This document shows positions 22,398 to 31,088 of a stretch of DNA of 38,349 nt, one piece after another. Position 1 is the first letter of the stretch. Each line of letters starts with the position of its first letter. The DNA comes from Pseudomonadales bacterium (GTDB lineage Bacteria; Pseudomonadota; Gammaproteobacteria; Pseudomonadales; Azotimanducaceae). Where the stretch lies: assembly GCA_029246605.1 (NCBI GenBank), contig JAQWMV010000039.1, forward strand, positions 1 to 38,349. Direction: 5' to 3'. The notes below the pieces were generated by a model. The model did not search any database. It was given only the letters and a program-made list of their open reading frames with translations, and was not told the origin of the DNA. The position numbers were made by a program, and so were the translations under genes.

Positions 22398-24143
22398 ATG
22401 AGTGCACAATTGTTAACCTATTTGTTTATTGGACTGTCCTTTGCGCTGTATATCGGGATTGCTATCTGGAGCCGCTCAGCTACGACTAACGATTTTTATG
22501 TAGCGGGAGGTCATGTGCACCCGCTCGCGAACGGCGCAGCAACCGCAGCGGATTGGATGTCAGCGGCATCCTTTCTATCCATGGCGGGTCTCATCGCCTT
22601 TGAAGGTGCAGACGGCGCACGTTACCTGATGGGTTGGACGGGTGGCTATGTCCTTTTGGCCTTGTTACTTGCCCCGTATTTGAGAAAGTTTGCGAAGTTT
22701 ACGGTCCCCGATTTTGTCGGTGATCGCTATTACTCCCAGGCAGCAAGACTGGTTGCTGTGGTTTGTGTGATCTTTATTTCTTTTACCTATGTCGCTGGTC
22801 AAATGCGCGGTGTGGGTATCGTGTTCTCGCGTTTTCTTGAGGTAGACATTAATACGGGAGTAGTGATCGGCATGGCGATCGTATTTATTTATGCCGTACT
22901 AGGTGGCATGAAGGGCATTACCTACACGCAGGTGGCGCAATATTGCGTGTTGATCTTTGCATATCTCGTGCCGGCGATTTTCATTTCCTTGCAGCTAACA
23001 GGTAACCCACTCCCTATGCTGGGGTTTGGTAGTACGCTTTCGGATGGTGTTTATCTGCTCGACAAACTCGATGGCCTGTCCGATGAACTCGGCATGACTG
23101 CGTTTACCTCGGGCAACAAATCAACCGTGGATATGTTCTTTATCACGGCGGCCTTAATGGCGGGAACCGCTGGATTACCTCACGTCATTGTACGTTTTTT
23201 TACCGTGCCTAAAGTACGGGATGCGCGAATCTCCGCGGGTTACGCATTGATCTTTATCGCCCTGCTATACACCACTGCCCCGGCCGTGGCCGCATTCGCT
23301 CGCATTAACATTATCAATAACGTGGACGGCATGGTGTATGCGGACGCACCGGAATGGTTTACCAAATGGGAAAATTCCGGGTTAATAGCCTGGCTCGACA
23401 AAAATGATGACGGCAAGGTGCAGTATCGTGGGGGTGATGCCCTAGTACCGGTCAAGCCTGCGTTTGATGGTGCAAGGCAAGGTGCAGGACCGCGCGCACT
23501 TGATAATATGGCGAGTGCAAACGACAACGAGCTCTATATTGACCGTGACATTATCGTTCTTGCACACCCGGAAATAGCGAATCTACCCAATTGGGTGATT
23601 GCGTTGGTTGCCGCCGGTGGTCTCGCGGCGGCGCTGTCTACGGCTGCCGGCCTGTTGCTGGTAATGTCGACCAGTATTTCCCATGACCTGATGAAAAAAT
23701 GTTTGATGCCCAGTATTACTGAGCGTCAGGAGTTGATGTTTGCCAGGATTGCGGCAGCGCTCGCGATTTCTGTCGCTGGTCTGCTTGGGATATATCCGCC
23801 AGGATTTGTGGCGCAGGTTGTCGCGTTCGCCTTTGGGCTGGCGGCAGCGAGCTTCTTTCCTGTTCTGCTGCTCGGTATATTCTCCAAAAGGATGAATAAA
23901 GAAGCGGCGATTGCGGGTATGGTGACTGGTCTGACCTTTACCTTCAGCTATATTGTTTATTTTAAATTCGTCAGCCCAGAGACCAATAATGCCGCACATT
24001 GGTTGTTTGGTATTTCCCCTGAAGGAATTGGTACGCTGGGGATGCTGCTAAACTTCGCGGTGTCGCTCATCATTATGCGGATTACACCGCCACCCCCTGA
24101 AGAGATACAACAGATGGTAGAGGGGATCAGGATACCGAGGTAA
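22398..24143 (+). CDS. sodium:solute symporter, VC_2705 subfamily (ActP-like)
   Basis: A 581-residue SSS-family transporter with about 13 membrane helices. The N-terminal FYVAGGHVHPLANGAATAADWMSAASF is the cation/acetate-symporter signature. A hydrophilic loop (residues about 310-395, including DKNDDGKVQYRGGDA) is typical of the VC_2705 subfamily and absent from acetate permease ActP. Members import acetate, pyruvate or other small carboxylates with Na+ or H+. Here the downstream glutamine-synthetase-like enzyme raises the possibility of an amine or amino-acid-like substrate. The spacing (2 bp before, 5 bp after) shows cotranscription with its neighbours. Confidence 0.93.
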   Translation: MSAQLLTYLFIGLSFALYIGIAIWSRSATTNDFYVAGGHVHPLANGAATAADWMSAASFLSMAGLIAFEGADGARYLMGWTGGYVLLALLLAPYLRKFAKFTVPDFVGDRYYSQAARLVAVVCVIFISFTYVAGQMRGVGIVFSRFLEVDINTGVVIGMAIVFIYAVLGGMKGITYTQVAQYCVLIFAYLVPAIFISLQLTGNPLPMLGFGSTLSDGVYLLDKLDGLSDELGMTAFTSGNKSTVDMFFITAALMAGTAGLPHVIVRFFTVPKVRDARISAGYALIFIALLYTTAPAVAAFARINIINNVDGMVYADAPEWFTKWENSGLIAWLDKNDDGKVQYRGGDALVPVKPAFDGARQGAGPRALDNMASANDNELYIDRDIIVLAHPEIANLPNWVIALVAAGGLAAALSTAAGLLLVMSTSISHDLMKKCLMPSITERQELMFARIAAALAISVAGLLGIYPPGFVAQVVAFAFGLAAASFFPVLLLGIFSKRMNKEAAIAGMVTGLTFTFSYIVYFKFVSPETNNAAHWLFGISPEGIGTLGMLLNFAVSLIIMRITPPPPEEIQQMVEGIRIPR

Positions 24144-24148
24144 ATGTC

Positions 24149-25516
24149 ATGGCCGGTAACGCAGACCAACTGATAGAACAGTACCGCAGGGAAAATATTT
24201 CCCGGATCAAACTGGGTGTTACCGATATCGATGGGGTGATCAGGGGCAAGTATATTAGCCTTGATAAATTTTCTGCCATCGCAGGCACAACCTCTGGGTT
24301 CTGTGACTGCATCATGGGCTGGGATGTGAATGATCAGCTATATGACAATGCATCGTTCACCGGTTGGCACACTGCCTTTCCTGATGCGCTGTATAGACTA
24401 GACCTCTCTTCAGAACGAAGGCTGATCGATGAAGCAGGCATCCCGTATTTCATCGGTGAATTTGTCACACAGGATCGAGAATCATTACATCCTATATGTC
24501 CCCGTAGTCGTCTGAAGCAGGTCATCGTCATGGCTGAAGAGATGGGCTTTGCCGCAAAAGCTGCCCTTGAGTACGAATTTTTTGTATTCAATGAGACACC
24601 TCAAAGTGCACGTGACAAACATTATCGAAATTTGGTGCCCCTTAGCCCCGGAAACTTTGGCTATTCCATTTTACGCACGCTGACACATTCAGGTCTGTTC
24701 AATGGCTTGATGGACTACTGTGAAGATCATCATTTCCCGTTGGAAGGTTTGCATTGTGAGACAGGACCCGGCGTCTGGGAAGCTGCGATTGCGGTAGACG
24801 ATGTGTTGTCAGCTGCCGACAAAGCAGTGCTATTCAAAACCTTTAGTAAGGGTTACTTTCAACGCCACGACTTAATGGCAACCTTTATGGCGAAGTGGTC
24901 CATGGACTATTCAGGACAAAGTGGGCATTGCCATCAGTCACTAACTGATGGCAATGGTGGCAGCGTGTTTTACGATCACAGCAAACCTTTTGGAATGAGT
25001 GATACTTTTCGGTTCTATGTCGGTGGCCTGCAGAAGTATCTACGCGAGTTTTTGGCAGTGACCTCACCGACGATCAACAGCTATACGCGTCTGGTTAAGG
25101 GTGCATGGGCACCCACCGCTGCAACCTGGGGTGCCGATAATCGCACCACAGCCCTGCGGGTAATCGAAGGCAATGCGAAATCAGAACGTGTGGAGTTTCG
25201 AGTCGGTTCCGCCGATGCCAACCCGTACCTGGTCACGGCGGCGAACCTTGGTGCAGGTTTATTGGGAATACGAGAAAAAATAGAGCCAACGACCCCTATG
25301 ACTGGCAATGCCTATGATTGCACGCCTTCGGAAAGCGAAAGCTTTCCTAGCAACTTGCGGGACGCTACCCAAATATTTGCCGCCAGTACGGCCGCGAGAG
25401 AAGTCTTCGGTGATGCATTTGTCGATCATTATGTCGCGAGTCGTGACTGGGAAGTCAGAGAGTATGAGCGGCATGTCACCGACTGGCAGCTTGAAAGATA
25501 CTTTGAAATTATCTGA
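24149..25516 (+). CDS. glutamine-synthetase-family ligase (GlnT/PuuA-like)
   Basis: A 455-residue class I glutamine synthetase homologue. It keeps the metal and ATP sites: E141-Y-E143 (LEYEFFVF), LHCETGPGVWEAA, GHCHQSL (H260, H262), NRTTALRV and the late RVEFRVGSADANPYL. Housekeeping GlnA is about 470 aa and carries an adenylylation Tyr near the C-terminus in NLPPEE-type context; that segment is not recognisable here. This points to a GS-like gamma-glutamyl ligase acting on an amine (polyamine, ethanolamine, methylamine or similar) rather than on ammonia. The next gene, a class I amidotransferase starting 6 bp later, could hydrolyse a gamma-glutamyl product. The substrate is unproven. Confidence 0.88.
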   Translation: MAGNADQLIEQYRRENISRIKLGVTDIDGVIRGKYISLDKFSAIAGTTSGFCDCIMGWDVNDQLYDNASFTGWHTAFPDALYRLDLSSERRLIDEAGIPYFIGEFVTQDRESLHPICPRSRLKQVIVMAEEMGFAAKAALEYEFFVFNETPQSARDKHYRNLVPLSPGNFGYSILRTLTHSGLFNGLMDYCEDHHFPLEGLHCETGPGVWEAAIAVDDVLSAADKAVLFKTFSKGYFQRHDLMATFMAKWSMDYSGQSGHCHQSLTDGNGGSVFYDHSKPFGMSDTFRFYVGGLQKYLREFLAVTSPTINSYTRLVKGAWAPTAATWGADNRTTALRVIEGNAKSERVEFRVGSADANPYLVTAANLGAGLLGIREKIEPTTPMTGNAYDCTPSESESFPSNLRDATQIFAASTAAREVFGDAFVDHYVASRDWEVREYERHVTDWQLERYFEII

Positions 25517-25522
25517 CTTAAT

Positions 25523-26215
25523 ATGATTGTTGGAATCCTTCAGACCGATTCAGTTCTGCCACAGTATCAAGCTGCGCATGGTAATTATCCTGGGATGTTC
25601 GAACGCCTGCTATCCACGCATGACGTCCAGTGTAAACATTACAACGTCGAGGCGATGGAGTATCCAGACATTGATGAGTGTGATGGTTACCTAATCACCG
25701 GCAGCAAAAGTAGTGTTTACGATGACGAGCCCTGGATTGTGCGGCTTAGTGAATTTGTGCAGGCACTACATCAACGGAAGAAGTCTACCGTGGGTGTCTG
25801 TTTTGGGCACCAGCTAATTGCCCACGCCCTGGGCGGTCGTACCCAATCTGCCCCGGTTGGCTGGGGGGTTGGTATCCATGAGGTTCAGGTGGTCGCTAAA
25901 ACCACGTTTCTTGACCCGTTCCTTGACCAGGTCCGGCTGATCGTCAGTCACAAAGACCAGGTGGCGGCGCTACCGACGGGTGCGCAGCTTATCGCAACAA
26001 GTGATTTCTGCCCGGTGGCGATGTTTTCAGTGGGAGAGCATATGTTCGGTATACAAGGCCATCCTGAGTTTTCGAAACCTTACTCCGCAGAAATGATGGG
26101 GCATCGTCGGAAAATACTGGGTGAAGAAAAATACGCTGAGGGTATTGGCTCCCTTGAAAGCGCTTTGGATGCCGACGTTGTTACATCCTGGATAGTAAAT
26201 TTTATAAAAAGATAG
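25523..26215 (+). CDS. class I glutamine amidotransferase-like protein
   Basis: A 230-residue stand-alone GATase with the Cys-His-Glu triad C93 (GVCFGHQ), H180 and E182 (QGHPEF), and the oxyanion strand YLITGSKSSV. It resembles the GuaA-type GATase domain but has no synthetase partner domain. Such single-domain proteins can hydrolyse gamma-glutamyl amides. Next to a GS-like ligase this recalls the PuuA/PuuD logic of adding and later removing a gamma-glutamyl group, although E. coli PuuD is of a different length and subgroup. It is the last gene of the symporter operon and converges with mak (18 bp between stops). Confidence 0.88.
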   Translation: MIVGILQTDSVLPQYQAAHGNYPGMFERLLSTHDVQCKHYNVEAMEYPDIDECDGYLITGSKSSVYDDEPWIVRLSEFVQALHQRKKSTVGVCFGHQLIAHALGGRTQSAPVGWGVGIHEVQVVAKTTFLDPFLDQVRLIVSHKDQVAALPTGAQLIATSDFCPVAMFSVGEHMFGIQGHPEFSKPYSAEMMGHRRKILGEEKYAEGIGSLESALDADVVTSWIVNFIKR

Positions 26216-26233
26216 CTGGCTCGCTACTGATAT

Positions 26234-27154
26234 CTACGGCCAAAGCCAGGCAGCACCCCTGACACCACTTGAGTCACCGTGTGTAGCGGGGACAATCTTG
26301 TTGTTGAATTGATCGGTAAAGACATATCGCGGTAGATAACGATTGACCTCTGAATAAATCGTCTTAATGTTGGATACCCCACCACCGAGAACAATCGATT
26401 CCGGGTCAAGAATATTAATGACAACTGACAGTGCGAGAGCGAGTAGATTGTAATACTGCTCAAGGATTCCAGTTGCCGCTTTATCGCCTTGCTCCGCCAG
26501 TTTGACGATTTCCTGTGCTTCTAGCGATCGGCCAGTCAGATCTGCATAGCTCTTCTCGAGCCCTGGTCCGGAGAGCCAGGTTTCAACACAGTCGTACCGT
26601 CCGCAGTAACAAGGTCGACCTGGTGTAGGCGTCATGTCTCCCTGATAGGCCTGTAACGCCAGCGTATTGTGCCCCCATTCGCCACAGATAGCGCTCACAC
26701 CGCTTAATAACTTCTGGTTGATGCAGATACCACCGCCAACGCCGGTACCGAGGATGACGCCAAATACGCTGTTGCTGCCGGCCGCTGCGCCGTCGCTGGC
26801 CTCTGAAAGCGTAAAGCAGTCGGCGTCATTGGCAATTTTAACACGGCGTCCAAGCTTCGTTTCCAGAGCCTGGGGTAGGGGTTGGCCATTCAGGCAGGTG
26901 CTGTTGCAGTTTTTCATCAGGCCGGTCAGTAAAGAAATTGCGCCCGGTGTACCGATTCCCAGTGGGGTTTGGTCGTCTATAGTTAGCTGATCAACGATAG
27001 AACTGATAGCGTCTATAATGGACTGATAGTCATTAGGGGTAGTCGTGCGTTCTCGCTGCACGATGTTACCCGCGACATCCATGACAATCGCTTCGATCTT
27101 TGTACCGCCGAGATCAATGCCAAGGCGGTTGCCACTCTTTTGAACAGGGTTCAC
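26234..27154 (-). CDS. mak: ROK-family sugar kinase, Mak-type fructokinase
   Basis: A 306-residue ROK kinase with LGIDLGGTKIEAIVMD (phosphate loop), catalytic D110 in IANDAD, the GTGVGGG motif, zinc ligands H162 (GEWGHN) and C182-x-C184-x4-C189, and the ending HGDSSGVRGAAWLWP, nearly the same as E. coli Mak. It phosphorylates fructose, and to a lesser extent other hexoses, with ATP. The start is GTG 27154, directly abutting the TAG stop of the arsM-like gene, so translation is coupled. Pairing a fructokinase with an arsenic-type methyltransferase is unexpected and has no obvious metabolic logic. Confidence 0.88.
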   Translation of the reverse strand: MNPVQKSGNRLGIDLGGTKIEAIVMDVAGNIVQRERTTTPNDYQSIIDAISSIVDQLTIDDQTPLGIGTPGAISLLTGLMKNCNSTCLNGQPLPQALETKLGRRVKIANDADCFTLSEASDGAAAGSNSVFGVILGTGVGGGICINQKLLSGVSAICGEWGHNTLALQAYQGDMTPTPGRPCYCGRYDCVETWLSGPGLEKSYADLTGRSLEAQEIVKLAEQGDKAATGILEQYYNLLALALSVVINILDPESIVLGGGVSNIKTIYSEVNRYLPRYVFTDQFNNKIVPATHGDSSGVRGAAWLWP

Positions 27155-28210
27155 CTAACAGCAAGGACCTGGCGCAGCATCGGCGTCTTTGTTGATCGTT
27201 GGCGTGCTGCAGTCGAACAATCCATAGTGCGTGCTTTCGTCGCCCTGAATTTCAAAAAAATCACCGAATCGGGATTTCTGTAACATTCTAGCGGTGTTGC
27301 TACAAACCAGCATAGGTCTATCTTTTTCAAAGACATGGTGGTCGTCGAGAATAAATTTTTGCGGTGATTCCGCAATGCCCCCGCGATACCAGGCTACCTG
27401 GCCGTAATCCTCACAGCGGTCCTCAACGTCGATTTTAAAGGCGCGAACGGTCACAGATAAGAACTCCACCATCCCCAGTTTGGATTCAATATCAGCGTTG
27501 TTAATGGCAATGCTCGAGGTGCTGACCACGCGGTGGTCATTGCATCCGACCTCTACCATCAAACGCCGGAAGTCCTCTGTATAAAGAGCGCCGCCGAGGC
27601 ATTCACCACGAAGTATCGGGTCGTTCTGGAGTTCTTCAGGAATACGGCGAGAAGCAAATACATCTGAAAAATATAATTCACCACCTGGCTTGAGCACTCT
27701 GAAAATTTCACTGAATACTTTTTTCTTGTCCGCTGTGAGATTGAGAACACAATTGGAAGTTACGATATCAATGCTGTTATCTTCGATCCCGAGTTCTGCG
27801 AGTTCCTCGATATAGCCATGATGAAATGTTGTGTTTGATTTTTCATAACCAAATTGTTCACGATGATAATCAGCATATTCGTTAGCAACGGCGAGTTGTT
27901 CAGCCGTCATATCGATGCCGATAACTTCACCCTGTTCACCAACCAATTTTGAAAAAATGAAAGCATCGCGGCCTGTTCCACAGCCAAGATCCAAAATGGT
28001 TTTTCCGAGCACGGCGTTGGGGATAGGTGAACCGCAGCCATAGAATCTGGCGGTTACTTCCGAGTGAATCTCGCCTGCAATATCGCGAATGTAGCTTGTC
28101 ATCGCGTCAACCGGACAGCAGGCGCTGGTTAGAAGATCCTCACTGGACTGCAATGTCTCACTATAGTATTTCTGGACATCCGTCGTTGTTTGTTTCTCAA
28201 AACTGTTCAT
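27155..28210 (-). CDS. arsM: ArsM-like arsenite S-adenosylmethionine methyltransferase
   Basis: A 351-residue SAM methyltransferase. The SAM site is ILDLGCGTGRDAF with GEVIGIDMT. The arsenic-binding cysteines of the ArsM family are recognisable: a vicinal pair C31-C32 (SACCPVD), C154 (TSNCVLNLT) and C204 (GECLGGALY). The protein ends in a further CC pair (APGPCC), which may bind metalloid. Family members methylate As(III) to volatile or less toxic species. AGGAG lies upstream of ATG 28210. No ArsR-type operator or ars transporter is present, so either it is constitutive or it methylates another thiophilic substrate. It shares an operon with mak. Confidence 0.82.
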   Translation of the reverse strand: MNSFEKQTTTDVQKYYSETLQSSEDLLTSACCPVDAMTSYIRDIAGEIHSEVTARFYGCGSPIPNAVLGKTILDLGCGTGRDAFIFSKLVGEQGEVIGIDMTAEQLAVANEYADYHREQFGYEKSNTTFHHGYIEELAELGIEDNSIDIVTSNCVLNLTADKKKVFSEIFRVLKPGGELYFSDVFASRRIPEELQNDPILRGECLGGALYTEDFRRLMVEVGCNDHRVVSTSSIAINNADIESKLGMVEFLSVTVRAFKIDVEDRCEDYGQVAWYRGGIAESPQKFILDDHHVFEKDRPMLVCSNTARMLQKSRFGDFFEIQGDESTHYGLFDCSTPTINKDADAAPGPCC

Positions 28211-28249
28211 TCATCCACTCCTGATTTGGAACCTGTAGAAGTGGATATG

Positions 28250-28480
28250 TTACAACATTTCCTGTTCGCTGATGTCGTCTAGAATGAAGAATGCAACGCC
28301 GTACGCGAGTATCGTAGCCTGTCGTGCAATGAGCAGGGCGACTATTGTTACCAGCCTGATAAACACACTGGGCACATCCAGGTATTGTGCGACACCGGCG
28401 CAAACACCACAAAATTTCTTATGCCTGCTATCCAGCCCAAGGTCTCTTTCCTGCATATCGTCAAAGTAGTCTTTATTCAT
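28250..28480 (-). CDS. PspC-domain membrane protein
   Basis: A 76-residue protein. ATG 28480 is chosen because AGGAG lies about 9 bp before it. The PspC motif DSRHKKFCGVCAGVAQYLDVPSVFIRLVTIVALL is clear, followed by a hydrophobic helix and an acidic tail (DDISEQEML). PspC-family proteins sense membrane stress and in E. coli activate the psp operon. No pspA/B or pspF is nearby, so this is a free-standing member. It lies 39 bp upstream of the arsM-like gene on the same strand, so cotranscription is possible. Confidence 0.88.
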   Translation of the reverse strand: MNKDYFDDMQERDLGLDSRHKKFCGVCAGVAQYLDVPSVFIRLVTIVALLIARQATILAYGVAFFILDDISEQEML

Positions 28481-28667
28481 GGTTACAGCTCCTGATTGCA
28501 TGATCGTTCCTCTATGTAATCCTGACTAAACTATTACATGATCTGTGCCAATTATGAATGTCATCCTAACTTGTTGAAAACAATAGTAAAAATATAAAAC
28601 AGACGAATTTATCCTTGAGTAAAACACCAACAAGTAGTGATTTTGACCAGTACAGGTCACGCAAACT

Positions 28668-28692
28668 GCCGCAAGGCCTTTACTTTTGCGGC
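28668..28692 (+). promoter_or_regulatory. hairpin GCCGCAA-N11-TTGCGGC in the maeB leader
   Basis: A perfect 7-bp G/C-rich stem with an 11-base loop ends 45 bp before maeB, in the 257-bp gap between pspC and maeB. No T tract follows, so it is not a clear terminator. It may be a leader structure or an operator. Confidence 0.3.
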
Positions 28693-28737
28693 CAGCATCA
28701 ATAATGTGCGTCTCCTTCATGTAGAACTGGAAGTATC

Positions 28738-31035
28738 ATGGCCGACTCAATGGAACAGGATGCGCTGACTTATCACCGGGAACCAACCCCCGGAAAACTT
28801 GCCATCCAGCCCACCAAACCGCTTTCTAATCAACGGGATCTGGCCCTTGCGTATTCACCCGGTGTTGCATTTCCCTGTCTGGCTATCGCCGACGATCCCA
28901 GTATGGCCGCAGAATATACATCTCGCGCGAACCTGGTGGGGGTTGTTTCTAATGGTACGGCTGTTCTTGGGCTCGGGGCTATTGGCCCGCTTGCAGGTAA
29001 ACCGGTCATGGAGGGTAAGGCAGTTCTCTTTAAGAAATTCGCCAATATAGATGTCTTCGACATCGAAGTGGACGAGACAGATCCCGATAAACTGATTGAG
29101 ATTATCGCCTCACTGGAACCGACCTTTGGTGGTATCAATCTTGAGGATATTAAGGCACCGGAGTGTTTCATTGTTGAGCAACGCCTGCGCGAGCGCATGA
29201 ATATCCCAGTCTTTCATGATGATCAACATGGCACAGCCATCGTTTCCGCCGCTGCGGTTTACAACGGTCTTAGAATTGTCGGTAAGTCTATTGAGGATGT
29301 GCGGTTAGTTGTATCTGGTGCAGGTGCTGCGAGTATCGCCTGCGTAGATCTGTTAGTGAGTATGGGCCTCAAAAAAGAAAACGTTATTTTGTGTGATAGC
29401 AAAGGCGTTATCTATAAAGGCCGCAAGGAAGGCATGAACGAGTGGAAAGAAAAATATGTGGTCAATACCAACGCGCGTACTTTAGATGATGCCATGGTAG
29501 GTTCTGACATATTTATGGGTTTGTCAGGTCCGGGAGTTTTGGGCGCTGAAGCAGTGAAGACGATGGCGGGAAACCCACTGGTACTTGCCATGTCTAATCC
29601 GGTACCGGAGATCATGCCGGAGCTGGCGCAGGCGGCGCGCCCCGATGCCATTTTGGCCACGGGTCGATCCGACTATCCGAATCAGGTTAATAACGTGTTG
29701 TGCTTTCCGTTTATTTTTCGCGGTGCTCTGGATTGTGGTGCGACAGTTATAAACGATGCCATGAAGCAGGCCTGTGTTAAGGCACTTGCGGAACTTGCAA
29801 CCAAGGAGCCCACAGAGGAAGTTACTAAAGCTTATGCAGGAGAGTCGCTTAAATTTGGGCGAGACTATCTGATCCCAAAACCTTTTGATCCACGATTAAT
29901 TGAAGAACTGCCCGTTGCTGTCGTCAAAGCGGCGATGGACAGTGGCGTTGCAACAAGACCCATCGAAGATATGGATGCCTATCGTCGGAAACTTCACTCT
30001 TACGTCAGTAGTAGCCGTATTTTCATGCAACCGGTCATCGAGAGAGCATTAACCGTACCTGATGCGAAGATTGCGTTCGCTGAAGGCGAAAACGAAGATG
30101 TACTTTTGGCGCTGCAAAGCATTATCGATGAGGGTATCGCCCGGCCTGTTGTCATTGGCCGCCCCAGTGTTATTGAACGTAAACTGGATGAATTGAGTCT
30201 GCGTATTAAAGTAGGTGACGACATAGATGTTGTCGACCTTCAGGACTGTGATAACCACGAAGAGTACTGGCGTTTCTACCATGACAAGGTTGGTCGCAGC
30301 GGTGTCTCCGTTGAAGCTGCTCAAACCACGTTGCGTAGTAATTCCACCGTGCTGTCAGCCGTGATGGCCGCGCTAGGTGAAGTTACCGGTGTCATTTGTG
30401 GAAAAGTCGGTCGTTATGATCACCACTTACGAGATATTACGGATGTGTTGTCGAGCCAGCCAAGGCCCAAAACGTCCTCTGTGTGCGCAGTACTTCTTCA
30501 GGATGGCCCGTTGTTTATCGCAGACCCATTCGTCAATGTGGACCCGACGGAAGATCAACTTGTAGAACTTACCCAGCACAGCCTGGATTTCATCAGAAAA
30601 TTTGGTATTGAGCCTAAGGTGGCCTTACTGTCACATTCCAATTTTGGCACCTATGATGACGAGGGTGCTCACAAAATGAAGCGTGCTGCAGACAGACTGC
30701 GAGGCTACAACCCGGATCTTGAAATAGACGGCGAGATGCATGCCATTTCTGCCTTCAATGAGCAGCTCCGTTCCTCCATCTATCAAAACAACCGATTATC
30801 CGGTCGTGCAAATTTACTGGTGATGCCCAACATGGATGCAGCCAGTATTGCCCTTGGTTTGTGTCGTTCTATTTCTAACGCGGGAATGATTGGACCCTAC
30901 CTTAATGGATTGGATCGAGCGGCACATATTCTGATTCCTTCTGTGTCCGCACGGGGTATTTTCAATATGGCTGCACTTACCGTAGAGGACGCACTGTCCC
31001 AGGGGGTCGGTGTACAGCAGAAGCTGCTGTCATAG
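28738..31035 (+). CDS. maeB: NADP-dependent malic enzyme, MaeB type (fused phosphotransacetylase-like domain)
   Basis: A 765-residue two-domain enzyme. The N-terminal malic domain (about 1-420) has [14 protein letters not shown], the lysine-bearing [31 protein letters not shown] and an NADP fold ([13 protein letters not shown]). The C-terminal 330 residues form the phosphotransacetylase-like regulatory domain ([32 protein letters not shown]). It converts malate to pyruvate, CO2 and NADPH. Length and fusion match E. coli MaeB (759 aa), which acetyl-CoA inhibits. It heads a run of genes for propionyl-CoA use, 53 bp before the carboxylase, so malate formed from succinyl-CoA can leave the TCA cycle as pyruvate. 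Confidence 0.96.
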   Translation: MADSMEQDALTYHREPTPGKLAIQPTKPLSNQRDLALAYSPGVAFPCLAIADDPSMAAEYTSRANLVGVVSNGTAVLGLGAIGPLAGKPVMEGKAVLFKKFANIDVFDIEVDETDPDKLIEIIASLEPTFGGINLEDIKAPECFIVEQRLRERMNIPVFHDDQHGTAIVSAAAVYNGLRIVGKSIEDVRLVVSGAGAASIACVDLLVSMGLKKENVILCDSKGVIYKGRKEGMNEWKEKYVVNTNARTLDDAMVGSDIFMGLSGPGVLGAEAVKTMAGNPLVLAMSNPVPEIMPELAQAARPDAILATGRSDYPNQVNNVLCFPFIFRGALDCGATVINDAMKQACVKALAELATKEPTEEVTKAYAGESLKFGRDYLIPKPFDPRLIEELPVAVVKAAMDSGVATRPIEDMDAYRRKLHSYVSSSRIFMQPVIERALTVPDAKIAFAEGENEDVLLALQSIIDEGIARPVVIGRPSVIERKLDELSLRIKVGDDIDVVDLQDCDNHEEYWRFYHDKVGRSGVSVEAAQTTLRSNSTVLSAVMAALGEVTGVICGKVGRYDHHLRDITDVLSSQPRPKTSSVCAVLLQDGPLFIADPFVNVDPTEDQLVELTQHSLDFIRKFGIEPKVALLSHSNFGTYDDEGAHKMKRAADRLRGYNPDLEIDGEMHAISAFNEQLRSSIYQNNRLSGRANLLVMPNMDAASIALGLCRSISNAGMIGPYLNGLDRAAHILIPSVSARGIFNMAALTVEDALSQGVGVQQKLLS

Positions 31036-31056
31036 TATTTAAGTCCAAGTAGCCTA

Positions 31057-31062
31057 TATAAT
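31057..31062 (+). promoter_or_regulatory. candidate -10 element (TATAAT) before the carboxylase operon
   Basis: TATAAT stands 26 bp before the carboxylase start in the short gap after maeB. No convincing -35 is visible. It may give the carboxylase-mutase genes their own promoter in addition to read-through from maeB. Confidence 0.35.
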
Positions 31063-31088
31063 CGCTGAACTTTGTTTTGTAGGTGTCT

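Noticed and set aside
26216-26233. Terminator between the converging GATase and mak genes
   Set aside because: The 18-bp gap holds no stem followed by a T tract. A CTGGCT/AGCCAG pairing exists only across a loop of nearly 30 bases.
28526-28720. Minus-strand 64-codon ORF in the pspC-maeB gap
   Set aside because: It has no ribosome binding site and non-protein-like composition, and it covers the leader hairpin of maeB. The gap is better read as regulatory.
31036-31088. Cobalamin riboswitch before the methylmalonyl-CoA pathway genes
   Set aside because: The gap is too short for one and no B12-box-like sequence is seen.
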